Notes: generated from the sequence alone by a model not told the origin. DNA of 64,000 nucleotides from CAYRWR01 sp964537555 (GCA_964537555.1 CAZIAD010000005.1:1-64000), one strand, 5' to 3'. Positions 26,329-35,173 are shown, counted from the stretch's first letter. Numbers and translations are program-made.

Positions 26329-26598
26329 TTGAACAAAAATCCGGACAAGAAGGTGTTAGAGGCGCATCAACACTGTACAAATCAAAAGGAGGCTTTACAG
26401 ATCCCGCAAAAGTGCGGCTGTTTTTACTGTCTGAGAGTCTTTGATTCCAAATCTGTCACGGACTGGATCATTACAGAAAAAGAAGAGAAGGCAGTTTGTC
26501 CCCACTGCGGGATAGATTCCGTGATTGGCGAGTCCTCCGGTTATAGCATCACACCGGAGTTTCTCAGGCAGATGCATGATTACTGGTTCAGCTACTAG
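26329..26598 (+). CDS. Small CxxC zinc-binding-type cytoplasmic protein
   Basis: 89 residues with two CxxC pairs, CGCFYC and CPHC followed by GIDSVIG. This is a widespread family of small cytoplasmic proteins of unknown function with a zinc-ribbon-like signature. An upstream ATG at 26296 lies inside the promoter (before the -10 box ends), so I take the TTG at 26329, seven bases after GAGGAGGTG. It is followed 12 bases later by another small gene. Promoter copy F drives it. Confidence 0.75.
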   Translation: MNKNPDKKVLEAHQHCTNQKEALQIPQKCGCFYCLRVFDSKSVTDWIITEKEEKAVCPHCGIDSVIGESSGYSITPEFLRQMHDYWFSY

Positions 26599-26610
26599 GA
26601 GGAAAGAGCA

Positions 26611-27027
26611 ATGACCACTTATATTAACGGATACGACGAGTTGTACCAGATTTACAAAGCTTTTTATTATTCAGATAAATATGTGATGACTGTCGAAGGC
26701 CGGTACAGAGATTCTTTTCTATACTGGATGAACATGTTCTGTGAAGACCACAGCTTGGTTTTTGAAAGATATCAGATCCCACAATCATATTCCAGAGAAA
26801 AGGACCTGGATGACTTGATCAGGAGGATACGTTCTGCCAGGCCGGGTATTTTCTGTATTGATAACAGATGGAGGATTGCAGAACACCACCGTGAACTCAA
26901 GATACTGCTTAATCAAATTCAAAAAGGAAAAAGCGTATGTAGGCAAAGTAAAAACCCTATTTACAGGATATCAGAAGACCTGCGTGTTAAAGTGATTTTA
27001 TTTGCTGCAGAAAAGAAACAACGTTAA
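26611..27027 (+). CDS. Hypothetical protein of 138 residues
   Basis: No recognised family, signal peptide or membrane segment. The N-terminal half is aromatic-rich and the C-terminal 40 residues are basic. The ATG follows AGGAGG and sits 12 bases after the CxxC gene, so they form an operon behind promoter copy F. A hairpin with a short T run lies just after its stop. Confidence 0.6.
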   Translation: MTTYINGYDELYQIYKAFYYSDKYVMTVEGRYRDSFLYWMNMFCEDHSLVFERYQIPQSYSREKDLDDLIRRIRSARPGIFCIDNRWRIAEHHRELKILLNQIQKGKSVCRQSKNPIYRISEDLRVKVILFAAEKKQR

Positions 27028-27041
27028 ATGTGTAGTATGAT

Positions 27042-27072
27042 ATGCTGACTGATCTTTCAAATCAGCATTTTA
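27042..27072 (+). terminator. Possible terminator after the CxxC operon
   Basis: ATGCTGA (27042-27048) pairs with TCAGCAT (27062-27068), followed by TTT; an alternative inner CTGAT/ATCAG stem is also possible. The T run is short, so it may be weak. The next gene begins 30 bases later. Confidence 0.4.
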
Positions 27073-27098
27073 TATGTATTATTATAAGGAGAACAAAA

Positions 27099-28013
27099 AT
27101 GGATATAGGCCCCCAATCATCATCTGACAATAAGTTTACTGCAAAATGTCGTTTACATCAATCCAGGTACCGTGCTGAAGTCTTAAAGGAAACATGTGGG
27201 TATGGGCCATATAAAAGCAGTATTAAAAAATACGGTAATATGCTGATCAATGGTGAGAATACCGGCTCCAATTTCATTACACCAACGGCTTTTAAATTTG
27301 CTAAAGAGAAAGTCGAATCAAAGAAGCACAATACATTCCTGACCATTGATGAATATCGGTTATTTAATAATATGCTGAGTTCTATGCCTATGTGTTTTAA
27401 CCTGTTCTCTGACCTGAAGGAATTACTTAAAACTGATAGCGAGGAAGCCTCCCGGATTATTCGTCACCTGCTTCCAGAATTGGACTGGATAGACACAGTG
27501 ATAGTCATAGATGTAGAGTTTCTGCCCACGCCTATTGAGGATTATACCAACGACAGATCCGCATTTGATGCCATGATTCAGGTAAGAACCGTTAATGGAG
27601 GAAAAGGGCTGATCAGTATTGAGACAAAATATACAGATCTCCTGGGTTCAAACAGCTCATCTAATACTGAAATTAAAAACAGGCTTGTTGCGCAAGACGC
27701 AATATTCAAACCAGACCTGATTGACGCACTTAAAATAAATGGTTATCAGCAAATCCATCGCAATTACCTCTTAACCTATGCATATGCTAAAAAGGACGGT
27801 TTTAATTGTTTTGCTAATGTGGTGTTGTCACCGTTGGAAGATCAATTTTCGGTAAAAGAGATTGAAGACCTGAGATCAAAGATGACAGGAAATCAGGAGA
27901 CTATTTTGAAGATAAATCTACAGGATTTGGTTAAACGTGGAATTGAGTGTTCCAATACTGAGATACAAGAAGTGATGCGTCTATTTAGCAGCAGATATTT
28001 GGAGTATGTGTAG
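27099..28013 (+). CDS. PD-(D/E)XK nuclease-like protein, PGN_0703-type
   Basis: 304 residues. DRSAFDAMIQV followed by GLISIETKYTD supplies D157, E175 and K177 of a PD-(D/E)XK fold; the sequence DYTNDRSAFDA... and ETKYTD resembles a family of orphan putative restriction endonucleases (PGN_0703 type). The ATG at 27099 follows AAGGAG; a more upstream ATG at 27042 lies within the terminator-like hairpin and has no ribosome site. It is the last convincing gene before the gene-poor stretch and stands alone in its orientation. Substrate unknown. Confidence 0.72.
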   Translation: MDIGPQSSSDNKFTAKCRLHQSRYRAEVLKETCGYGPYKSSIKKYGNMLINGENTGSNFITPTAFKFAKEKVESKKHNTFLTIDEYRLFNNMLSSMPMCFNLFSDLKELLKTDSEEASRIIRHLLPELDWIDTVIVIDVEFLPTPIEDYTNDRSAFDAMIQVRTVNGGKGLISIETKYTDLLGSNSSSNTEIKNRLVAQDAIFKPDLIDALKINGYQQIHRNYLLTYAYAKKDGFNCFANVVLSPLEDQFSVKEIEDLRSKMTGNQETILKINLQDLVKRGIECSNTEIQEVMRLFSSRYLEYV

Positions 28014-28034
28014 GTCCATGACCAATTGCAGTTT

Positions 28035-28048
28035 TAGTAGATCTACTA
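28035..28048. repeat. 14-base perfect palindrome
   Basis: TAGTAGATCTACTA is perfectly self-complementary and lies 22 bases after the stop of the nuclease-like gene. It has no T run, so it is more likely an operator or recombination site than a terminator. Confidence 0.5.
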
Positions 28049-28196
28049 TGCTGAAACGTTCTGATGTCTAAAAATTTCAGTGATGACCTTGTTGGCCTGG
28101 GATTGTATGAGTATTATAACTTGATACTTGGTAGCTAAATATGTTATAGTGTAGAAAATGCTCATGGAACCATAAGTCTCTCTAAATTATGTATTA

Positions 28197-28213
28197 TGTG
28201 GATAGTATCCACA
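28197..28213. repeat. 17-base palindrome with central G
   Basis: TGTGGATA, G, TATCCACA form an odd-length inverted repeat. TGTGGATA and TATCCACA resemble DnaA-box halves (TTATCCACA), but a single site in this place does not support an origin. Confidence 0.45.
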
Positions 28214-28264
28214 CAATAATAAGAAATTGTAGATATCCCACTTTTATTACGTTCATCATTCGAT

Positions 28265-28447
28265 TTATATCCCCACTATCTCCACCTTTACCCACCCCGC
28301 CTTCAACAGCCTCACCTCCAGCTCCTCCCTGTGCAACCGCACGATCCACAGCCTTACCTGCTTGAGTGTCCGTACCAGCTCCTCATGGCTCAGCTGCAGT
28401 CTGGCATAGCCGATTTCATTACCTTTGGACTCATCCGAACTATACAA
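28265..28447 (-). pseudogene. Possible gene fragment of 60 codons
   Basis: A 60-codon minus-strand frame with clearly higher GC than its flanks and a heptad-like Leu/Val pattern. It has no ribosome binding site and no recognised family. The composition change suggests the remnant of a gene, but it could be non-coding. Confidence 0.25.
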
Positions 28448-28464
28448 CGAAAGTGAACTTTAGA

Positions 28465-28641
28465 ATGACATTTTTAATCAACATGGTATCTCTTTTTCTA
28501 GGTGTTCTTTCGATTGTACTTACAGTTTTGAAAAAAGCATCCCCGGCCGGGCACAAGCCAGCCGGGGTTCTTCTGTCTCTGTTCCAATCTATGAATTATT
28601 TGACTTATATACTCCAAAAAAATATAATATTTCATAGATGA
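28465..28641 (+). CDS. Possible small hydrophobic peptide
   Basis: A 58-codon frame whose first 23 residues (MTFLINMVSLFLGVLSIVLTV...) form one membrane segment followed by basic residues, as in some type I toxins. No ribosome binding site is seen and a strong hairpin lies within the frame. Weakly supported. Confidence 0.2.
   Translation: MTFLINMVSLFLGVLSIVLTVLKKASPAGHKPAGVLLSLFQSMNYLTYILQKNIIFHR
28541..28567. terminator. GC-rich hairpin, terminator-like on the minus strand
   Basis: CCCCGGC (28541-28547) and GCCGGGG (28561-28567) pair. On the minus strand the stem is followed after four bases by six T, giving a terminator shape, though no minus-strand gene needing it is nearby. Confidence 0.4.
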
Positions 28642-28643
28642 AT

Positions 28644-28680
28644 AAACGAGTGGGGCCACATTGGGGCCACTTTCTCGTTT
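28644..28680. repeat. Inverted repeat enclosing a direct repeat
   Basis: AAACGAG (28644-28650) and CTCGTTT (28674-28680) are inverted; between them TGGGGCCAC occurs twice (28651 and 28662), 11 bases apart. The arrangement could be a terminator or a recombination-type site. Confidence 0.45.
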
Positions 28681-28803
28681 GTTAGGTTTGGAGCCAAAAA
28701 AGGAACGACATCCTATATGTTAAAGTACTGATCCGGAATGATTTAGAAAACCCTAAATTTTAACATTTAAGAAGTCGAGGTGACCTCCCTCCACAAAGCA
28801 TTA

Positions 28804-28832
28804 AGAGTCTGCTCTGCAGGCTCTTTTTTTTT
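28804..28832 (+). terminator. Strong rho-independent terminator
   Basis: AGAGTCTGC, loop TCT, GCAGGCTCT and at least eight T. It would stop any transcript leaving the island before the ABC transporter gene, whose extended -10 box lies about 60 bases further on. Confidence 0.8.
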
Positions 28833-28892
28833 CCTCTTTAACCATGATTTTATCATTATAAAAAATGAGGAGATTTCCTTGTTTGTTCTAAC

Positions 28893-28903
28893 TGTGCTAT
28901 AAT
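28893..28903 (+). promoter_or_regulatory. Extended -10 promoter of the ABC transporter gene
   Basis: TGTGCTATAAT holds a perfect TATAAT with the TG-n extension; no good -35 is visible. The same 11-base block appears in the gatB promoter. Confidence 0.55.
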
Positions 28904-28926
28904 ATACACTCAGTTCAGGAGGACGC

Positions 28927-30663
28927 ATGAAAAAACCAGGAAAAGCTGCTTACACCAGCCGGGTATTAAAGCTGGCCTTTAGATTTAAGTTACCCTTGTT
29001 TTTTGCTGTCTTTTTTGCTATTACTTTTGTGGCAGGGCAGATCCTGGGAGTTGCCTTTATCGGTGATTTCATTAATCAGACTCTGATCGGGGATAATTTT
29101 GAAAAAGTTAATTTAGACACCGTACTGATACTGGTGGGATCGGGATTGCTGTATGCCGGATCACACTACTTTTCATTCCTCTCATCGAATACCATGGCAG
29201 TAAAGGTCATCCATAATCTGCGGTCTCAGGTCTTTAATAAACTGATAGAACTGCCTATTCCCTACTACAAGAAAAACGACTCGGGAGAGATCATGTCCCG
29301 CATACTCAATGACATCTCTGTCATCGAGATATTCCTCATGACCATAATCGTGGAGATCATCGCGCAGCCTCTCACCATAGTAGCGGTACTGATAGTGATG
29401 TTTATTCTGAATACTCAGCTCTCACTCTACCTCCTGGCCATTACCCCGGTCCTGGTTCTGGTACTGGGCGGAATCGGGGCAATAGTCCAGAACCTTAGCC
29501 ATAAGGTACAAAAAAACATCTCAGGCATCACTTCTCATATACAGGAGACAGTTAACGGCATAGAAGTGATAAAAGGTTTTGGCGTAGATGATGAGACCAG
29601 AGAAAAATTCAACACAGCTAACAATCTCCATTTACAGTCTGTACGAAAAGAGCTCAAATTCAGGCTTCTGGGTACTCCTTCCAGTGAATTTCTGGGAGTA
29701 TTAGCCATAGTAATCATATTAGTACTGGGCGCCCTGGCGGTGAAAAATAAGATGGCCACCGCTGGTGATATAGTCAGCTTCCTGACTTATGCCCTTATAC
29801 TATCATTACCGATATCAAAGATCGGTGAGATCTCTATGATCCTGAAAAAATTATCTCCTGCGGCGCAGAGACTGTTTGAGATCATTGACTCTTCAGAAAA
29901 AGAAGATTTTTCTAAACCAGCCATAGGAAAACTGACTGGCAATATTGTTTTTAATAATGTGGGTTTTGCTTATGACAGCTCCAGGACTATACTGACTGAT
30001 ATAAATCTCAGTATTGAACCGGGAGAGACAGTGGCTATCGTTGGGCCCAGTGGAGCCGGTAAGTCTACCCTGGTGTCTTTGATCCCTGTGTTTAATAAGC
30101 CCAGTAGCGGTGAATTTCTCCTCGATGGAAAAGCGGCATGTGATTTCAATCCTCTTTCCATACGTAAACAGTTATCCCTGGTCACTCAGGAATCTATTCT
30201 TTTTTCCGGTACTATAGAAGATAATATCCGGCTTTCCCTGCAAAATGCCAGCCATGAACAGCTGATCCAGGCATGTAAGATCGCCAATATACATGAATTT
30301 ATCAGTAGTCTGCCTCAGAAATATGAGACTGAAGTAGGAGAGCGGGGAGTTAAGCTATCCGGTGGCCAGCGTCAAAGGCTGGTCCTGGCCCGTGCTATTT
30401 TACGAAAACCAGCCATACTCATCCTGGACGAAGCTACCAGCTCACTGGATGCAGAGTCTGAAAAACTGATTTCCCAGTCTATGAACCAGATCCTGGGTAA
30501 GCAGACCACTATTCTGATCACTCACAAACTTTCTTCCATTGCTCACGCGGATAAAATCGTAGTGATAGAAGAGGGCAGGATTTCTGAAATAGGTAGTCAC
30601 GAATCCCTGCTACAGCAGGGTGGAATCTATAAAAGATTATACCAGATCCAGGTAGCAGTCTAG
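28927..30663 (+). CDS. ABC transporter, fused permease and ATPase (type I exporter)
   Basis: 578 residues: an N-terminal domain with about six membrane helices (residues 15-310) and a C-terminal nucleotide-binding domain with GPSGAGKST (about 373), LSGGQRQR (about 477) and ILDEATSSLD (about 500), in the standard order. It is a half-transporter of the MsbA/LmrA type that would work as a dimer to export lipids, drugs or peptides; substrate not readable. GAGGAC lies a few bases before the ATG. No partner half-transporter gene is adjacent, so a homodimer is likely. Confidence 0.95.
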   Translation: MKKPGKAAYTSRVLKLAFRFKLPLFFAVFFAITFVAGQILGVAFIGDFINQTLIGDNFEKVNLDTVLILVGSGLLYAGSHYFSFLSSNTMAVKVIHNLRSQVFNKLIELPIPYYKKNDSGEIMSRILNDISVIEIFLMTIIVEIIAQPLTIVAVLIVMFILNTQLSLYLLAITPVLVLVLGGIGAIVQNLSHKVQKNISGITSHIQETVNGIEVIKGFGVDDETREKFNTANNLHLQSVRKELKFRLLGTPSSEFLGVLAIVIILVLGALAVKNKMATAGDIVSFLTYALILSLPISKIGEISMILKKLSPAAQRLFEIIDSSEKEDFSKPAIGKLTGNIVFNNVGFAYDSSRTILTDINLSIEPGETVAIVGPSGAGKSTLVSLIPVFNKPSSGEFLLDGKAACDFNPLSIRKQLSLVTQESILFSGTIEDNIRLSLQNASHEQLIQACKIANIHEFISSLPQKYETEVGERGVKLSGGQRQRLVLARAILRKPAILILDEATSSLDAESEKLISQSMNQILGKQTTILITHKLSSIAHADKIVVIEEGRISEIGSHESLLQQGGIYKRLYQIQVAV

Positions 30664-30702
30664 TTATTATGCTTTATATATCAGTAATTCTCAGCTATGA
30701 AA

Positions 30703-30731
30703 TTGATTTTTTTAAGCAAGAGAAGTATACT
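30703..30731 (+). promoter_or_regulatory. Sigma70-type promoter TTGATT-17-TATACT
   Basis: TTGATT at 30703-30708 and TATACT at 30726-30731 with 17 bases between, about 30 bases before the ParB-like gene. It gives that gene and probably the lipoprotein gene a start separate from the transporter. Confidence 0.55.
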
Positions 30732-30759
30732 ATAAAAAAAAAGGGATAGAATAAAGACA

Positions 30760-31137
30760 ATGTTACTTAAAACAGATGAAATCAAGATAAGCAAGCGTAT
30801 TCGTCAGGAATCGGGGGATCTAAGTACTTTAAAGAAAAGCCTGAAGAAGCACGGGCTGCTTAATGCCATTACCGTAAACGCTAAAGGGGTATTAATAGCT
30901 GGCTATAGAAGATTACAGGCTGCCAAAGAGCTGGGTTGGACCGAGATAGAAGCCAAAGTAGTCGAACCCAAAGACCAGATCGAATTATTAGAAATGGAAA
31001 TGGAAGAAAATATCGTAAGGAAAGAATTTACCCAGGTTGAACTTCTGGAAGGACTGAAGCGAAAGAAAAACCTAGTATCTCCCAATATCTGGTGGAGAAT
31101 ATGGAATTTCATAAAGCGTTTGTTCGGTATTAAATAA
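30760..31137 (+). CDS. Short ParB/Srx-domain protein with amphipathic tail
   Basis: 125 residues. The first 90 form a ParB N-terminal-type (Srx/ParB nuclease-fold) domain: STLKKSLKKHGLLNAITVN, LIAGYRRLQAAKELGW, then EMEENIVRKEFTQVE. The helix-turn-helix of chromosomal ParB is missing. The end (WWRIWNFIKRLFG) is an aromatic-basic amphipathic helix, suited to membrane contact. CTPase or regulator roles are known for the fold; here unknown. The next gene follows 33 bases later. Confidence 0.8.
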   Translation: MLLKTDEIKISKRIRQESGDLSTLKKSLKKHGLLNAITVNAKGVLIAGYRRLQAAKELGWTEIEAKVVEPKDQIELLEMEMEENIVRKEFTQVELLEGLKRKKNLVSPNIWWRIWNFIKRLFGIK

Positions 31138-31170
31138 TCTGATTCCATAATAATCCAAGGACACATAATA

Positions 31171-33162
31171 ATGCGCAAACCCCTATTAATCTGCCTTATT
31201 ATGCCTTTTATCTTATCCCTCTTTTCTTGTGATGAATTTCTATTAAAAAAAACAGTAGCAGTCTTATCTATAAGCGGAGATATCCGTTTTGATCCTACTA
31301 TACCCCAGGTAAGCGGTTCAATACAATATAATATAAAAAACAACCAGGAAGCAGATTTAAAGGAAGTTTATCTTATCTGTCATCCTCAGGTAGAATTGCT
31401 ACAGGTCATATACGACAACAAAAAAATGTCTTTTGAGACCGGACAGGGCATGGGTGATAAAATATTCAGGGTCAAAATACCCAGTCTATCTCCGGGAACC
31501 GGGGCTCATCTTTCTCTCAAATTCCGGGTACAAGGTAGTTTCCAGGAAGACCGCTTTCTATTGAGTAAAGAAAGGGTATTTTTTGACGTAAAACAGATCT
31601 GGTTACCCGTTCCTTTTGCAGATCACTTCGAATTTCCCTATACTCTGGAAGTCCGCTGTCCCTCTTCTTTTTATCCAGTTCTGGGTGCCAAAAAAGAACA
31701 GGAAAAGTTAGAGGATGATGTTCGTATCACCTTATGGAAATCAGAATTAAACAATGCCCTCATGACTGGCACCCTTCAGTTTCTGCCTTTTGAGAGGTAC
31801 CAGGAAAAAAACATCTATTATTACTCTGCCACCACTAACAATATTGATAGGATCATGGATTACATTGATTTTACTCAAAAAAGATTCAAGCACAATATGG
31901 GGTATTTACCTGTGTCTGAATTTCACGTGATAAATCAAATGTATCCCTATGCAGAAATGAAAGAAGTGATTGATGGAGAGTATCTGGGCAATGCTATTAT
32001 GCTGGAAAACTCTCTGTGTGACTACGATTCATATTCTTCGAGCAAAGACTTATTAAACTCGACTATCCCTTTTGTCCCAAACACATCAGAAATCAAGATA
32101 CTGGAAGTCATAGCTCATGAGATCGCTCATAACTATATATCTACATTGGTAAGATTTGAAGATGATTTTCATCTGAATATGGAAGCTCTCACTGAATTTA
32201 TCGCAATAGATATCATGCGGCAGTATCATGAAAAATTTCTGGATCTCATGAATGAAAAGAATCGTATACTCCTGATAAATCTTTTCCTGCAAAAAAAGAA
32301 TCGTACTCCCCTCTGGAAATATCTCTATCTGGTCAATACCCTGGAAGCGGCTTTCTGGCAGAATAACCGGTGGACCAGTCACTACCTTAGCCTCCTGATC
32401 GATAAATACCGTTTCTCAGAAATACAGTGGAGACATTTAAGCACCACTATCGACGATATAAACCGTATCCTATCTAAAAACACCAATAATATCTTACTGG
32501 ATACGGAAGTTATGGAGAACTGGAAAGACATGAGATTACATAATTTCTCTTTATCCTCTGTTGATATCCTTCTCACTAATATGCAGGCTCCAAAATGGAA
32601 CCGTATTCAAAAAATGAAACAGGTACAAATCAAAAGTCATTTTCCTTATAGTACTGACAGCATCCTGATCAGCTATACCCCCACTAATATTTATTCCAAT
32701 CATATTTTCCTGGAGAATAACAGCACTACAAATATTTTGTTAAGCATGGACACCATTACCACTAAACTGGATTCCCGCTATACTTATCTGGAGACCCATC
32801 TGGCAGATAATCAGATAAACTTTAAAGACAGATCCTGGCAGGATCTGGTCAATGAGATCAACCATTTTTATAAAGGGGAAAACTACAACACCCGCTTTAT
32901 TTCTGTGGGCCAGGATGTGGAAGGCCCTGTAATCCGCACAGCAGATGCCCACTGGAACAACCTGTATCAGGACAGAGATAAAAGTCAGAGTATCAGTCCC
33001 AATGTCTTTTTTCAGTATGACCAGGTCTATTTTAGCAAAAAAGAGTTTTACCTGGAAGCATATAAATGGATCAACAATAAAGCTTTTTCCTATGTTATTT
33101 TCAAAGGCAAGATCATCAAAAACAGACTTCATATAGAGGCAATTCTAGATCCCACAATATAG
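31171..33162 (+). CDS. Lipoprotein with M1-type metallopeptidase motif
   Basis: 663 residues. A lipoprotein signal (FILSLFSC, cysteine about 20) precedes an extracytoplasmic region. HEIAHNY (about residue 313) with a second-zinc-ligand glutamate in NMEALTEF about 20 residues later fits the gluzincin/M1 aminopeptidase pattern. The N-terminal 190 residues are beta-rich as in M1 enzymes; the C-terminal 250 have no motif I know. It probably sits in the outer envelope and cleaves peptides, if active. It follows the ParB-like gene. Confidence 0.8.
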   Translation: MRKPLLICLIMPFILSLFSCDEFLLKKTVAVLSISGDIRFDPTIPQVSGSIQYNIKNNQEADLKEVYLICHPQVELLQVIYDNKKMSFETGQGMGDKIFRVKIPSLSPGTGAHLSLKFRVQGSFQEDRFLLSKERVFFDVKQIWLPVPFADHFEFPYTLEVRCPSSFYPVLGAKKEQEKLEDDVRITLWKSELNNALMTGTLQFLPFERYQEKNIYYYSATTNNIDRIMDYIDFTQKRFKHNMGYLPVSEFHVINQMYPYAEMKEVIDGEYLGNAIMLENSLCDYDSYSSSKDLLNSTIPFVPNTSEIKILEVIAHEIAHNYISTLVRFEDDFHLNMEALTEFIAIDIMRQYHEKFLDLMNEKNRILLINLFLQKKNRTPLWKYLYLVNTLEAAFWQNNRWTSHYLSLLIDKYRFSEIQWRHLSTTIDDINRILSKNTNNILLDTEVMENWKDMRLHNFSLSSVDILLTNMQAPKWNRIQKMKQVQIKSHFPYSTDSILISYTPTNIYSNHIFLENNSTTNILLSMDTITTKLDSRYTYLETHLADNQINFKDRSWQDLVNEINHFYKGENYNTRFISVGQDVEGPVIRTADAHWNNLYQDRDKSQSISPNVFFQYDQVYFSKKEFYLEAYKWINNKAFSYVIFKGKIIKNRLHIEAILDPTI

Positions 33163-33256
33163 TGTTATTTTACTATCAGAAATTTCCTCATTACTATTTT
33201 GAACCATGTTACATCATCCTTTGGAAAAACTATACTCCGAAAACGGGAGAGAGATT

Positions 33257-34093
33257 TTGAACAAACTGCATTTTTTGACGGCTGGAATTCCTCTGAGTAC
33301 GCCTGGAAAGAAAAATATTGTCAGTGGGCTGCAACGCGTCAAAGAACTGGGCCTGGATGGCATGGAACTGGAGTATGTACGGGGGATTACTTATGATCCT
33401 CTTAAAATGATCTCAATCCGGCAACAAGCCTCAGATCTTGATCTTATTCTGAGCGCCCATGCACCCTACTATATCAATTTTAACGCTCAGGAAAAAAGTA
33501 AAATTGAAAAGAGTTTTCATTATGTCATGGAGACTGCCCGGGCCCTGGACAGTGCCCATGGCTACAGTCTGGTCTTTCATGCAGGCTACTATATGAAGCA
33601 GGATAAACAGATAGTATATGACATCATTAAACGCCATCTGATTGATCTCATCACTATTCTCAAAAAAGAATCCCTTCAAATATGGATCCGTCCTGAGACT
33701 ATGGGGAAACCTTTTCAATTCGGTACAGTAGAGGAACTGGTACAGCTTAGCCTTGAAATAGGCCACCCGGTACTCCCCTGTTTTGACTTTTCACATATTC
33801 ATGCTCTCACAGCGTATAATAATAGTTATCAGGAATGGGCTAAGATCCTGGACTTTATGGTCAAAGAGTTGGGTCAATCCGCTCTGGAAAACATGCACAT
33901 CCATTATTCGGGAATACAGTATAATAATAATGGGGAGATCAGGCATCTTATTCTCAGGATAAGTGATGCCCGTTACCGTGAATTATTAAAAGTCTTAAAA
34001 GATTATGATGCCCGGGGAATACTGGTGTGTGAAAGCCCTAATGTGGAAGGCGATGCCCTGCTCCTCCAAAAAACCTATCTCTCATTTAAATGA
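33257..34093 (+). CDS. Endonuclease IV-like TIM-barrel protein
   Basis: 278 residues from a TTG at 33257. The TAGIPLSTPG start, GLDGMELEYV, LSAHAPYYINF, LVFHAGYY, PETMGK, CFDFSHIHAL and HIHYSGIQY are the strands and metal-binding loops (His, Glu, Asp) of the AP endonuclease IV (xylose isomerase-like) family, which repair abasic DNA. The TTG has a GGGAGAG site and puts the family start at residue 8; an upstream ATG at 33206 has no ribosome binding site. Neighbours give no further hint. Could also be a sugar isomerase-like relative. Confidence 0.78.
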   Translation: MNKLHFLTAGIPLSTPGKKNIVSGLQRVKELGLDGMELEYVRGITYDPLKMISIRQQASDLDLILSAHAPYYINFNAQEKSKIEKSFHYVMETARALDSAHGYSLVFHAGYYMKQDKQIVYDIIKRHLIDLITILKKESLQIWIRPETMGKPFQFGTVEELVQLSLEIGHPVLPCFDFSHIHALTAYNNSYQEWAKILDFMVKELGQSALENMHIHYSGIQYNNNGEIRHLILRISDARYRELLKVLKDYDARGILVCESPNVEGDALLLQKTYLSFK

Positions 34094-34094
34094 A

Positions 34095-34122
34095 AAATGC
34101 CCCGGACTAATCCGGGGCATTT
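34095..34122. terminator. Bidirectional terminator between convergent genes
   Basis: Twelve perfect pairs (AAATGCCCCGGA / TCCGGGGCATTT) with loop CTAA and A/T runs on both sides. It separates the endonuclease gene and flaA, which converge here. Confidence 0.9.
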
Positions 34123-34155
34123 AATATATATTCCCTAGTTCTTAAGGACTATTTC

Positions 34156-35136
34156 TTATTGGGTGGGAGCTTTTCCCTGTGCTTCCTGACGTTTAGCTTC
34201 CTGATCTCTCAGATAAAGCTGTTCGCCGATGTTCTTCAGTTCTACACCCTTCTTGTCCAGTCTGGCCTGTGACAAGATCTTCCATGCCATTTCATCGTCG
34301 ATGTCCAGTTCTTCCCTAACGATTGCTCTGTCGAAGTTGATCTTAACATCTTTGAAATAGATCACGAAATCTCCACCAGGATTGACTTCAGGCTTGTAGA
34401 TCACATAAGAATCAAATCTGATGTAAGGGAAGCTCAGAGGGTAAAGAGGCATTCTCTGTAACACTCTGTCTCTTACGTCATCGGCATAGTTAGGATTGAT
34501 CCAAACCAGCTTTCTCCAGCCATCGTAGAAGGTAGCACCCATGAAGTATTCCTGCAGAAGGTCATCACGATTCTTGATACGTAATGCAACCTGGTGAGGA
34601 TAGTTCAATCCATAGATCCATGCGGAAATACTCTTGATCTGTCCGACGTTGACCAGAACACCTGTCTGTGAATTATCATCATCACTGGCAGCTTCTTTGT
34701 TTACATCAGATCCATCATCGTAGTACGCATAGAAGTCAAAAGGCGGACGTACAATGGCCCATGACAGATAATGCCATTTGGGGAAATGTACACGTATACC
34801 TAAAACATCACCAAACTTCTTACTGGGAACCTTTTTTGTGAAAGACTTAATATTGTTTTCCACAGTGTTCGCAGAAGAGGTCAGAATAACCAACCATTGG
34901 TCCAACTTCCAGTGATCGGGGGTAAACTGAACAACAGGATAACCATATTGTGTCAGATCCATATCGGGGTTATCTTTTATAACCTGGTCATGGATCTCCT
35001 TATCCTTTTGTACAATCTCAGCCATTTTTTCTTCAAATGTCGGGAAATTAATCAAAGTACGCTCAATGGCAGAAAACCCCAGGGAACTGAGAAGGACCAA
35101 AACGGCCACTAAAATACCAGCAAATCCTTTTTTCAT
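34156..35136 (-). CDS. flaA: Flagellar filament outer-layer protein FlaA
   Basis: 326 residues with a signal peptide (KKGFAGILVAVLVLLSSLGFSA) and the conserved FlaA body: WKLDQWLVILTSSANTV, FGDVLGIRVHFP, IKSISAWIYGLNYPH, YFKDVKINFD. FlaA coats the periplasmic flagellar filament of spirochaetes and is the strongest marker of the host group. The C-terminus is a charged helix rich in Gln/Lys/Glu. AGGAG precedes the ATG and the gene stands alone between terminators. Size fits the family. Confidence 0.95.
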   Translation of the reverse strand: MKKGFAGILVAVLVLLSSLGFSAIERTLINFPTFEEKMAEIVQKDKEIHDQVIKDNPDMDLTQYGYPVVQFTPDHWKLDQWLVILTSSANTVENNIKSFTKKVPSKKFGDVLGIRVHFPKWHYLSWAIVRPPFDFYAYYDDGSDVNKEAASDDDNSQTGVLVNVGQIKSISAWIYGLNYPHQVALRIKNRDDLLQEYFMGATFYDGWRKLVWINPNYADDVRDRVLQRMPLYPLSFPYIRFDSYVIYKPEVNPGGDFVIYFKDVKINFDRAIVREELDIDDEMAWKILSQARLDKKGVELKNIGEQLYLRDQEAKRQEAQGKAPTQ

Positions 35137-35173
35137 CTATCCACTCCTTGAATAAGATTTAAGCTTATCTCAC

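Larger units (their letters stand above)
28014..28926. other. Gene-poor region at the island edge
   Basis: About 900 bases between the last nuclease-like gene and the ABC transporter. I see two perfect palindromes, a small GC-richer ORF that may be a fragment, a small hydrophobic ORF, a GC hairpin, a repeated TGGGGCCAC inside an inverted repeat, and a strong terminator. There is no recognisable tRNA, integrase or insertion sequence. It has the look of a recombination scar or old insertion site. Confidence 0.6.

Noticed and set aside
28197..28213. Replication origin with DnaA boxes
   Set aside because: Only one palindromic site resembling box halves; no cluster, no AT-rich unwinding region and no dnaA or parAB nearby.
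28366..28464. N-terminal extension of the small hydrophobic peptide
   Set aside because: It is the antisense of the GC-richer fragment and shows no coding pattern; only the part from 28465 is kept, at low confidence.
28770..28800. 3' end of a tRNA or tmRNA as an integration site (CCTCCCTCCACA)
   Set aside because: No T-arm with TTCRA and no matching 5' half could be found.
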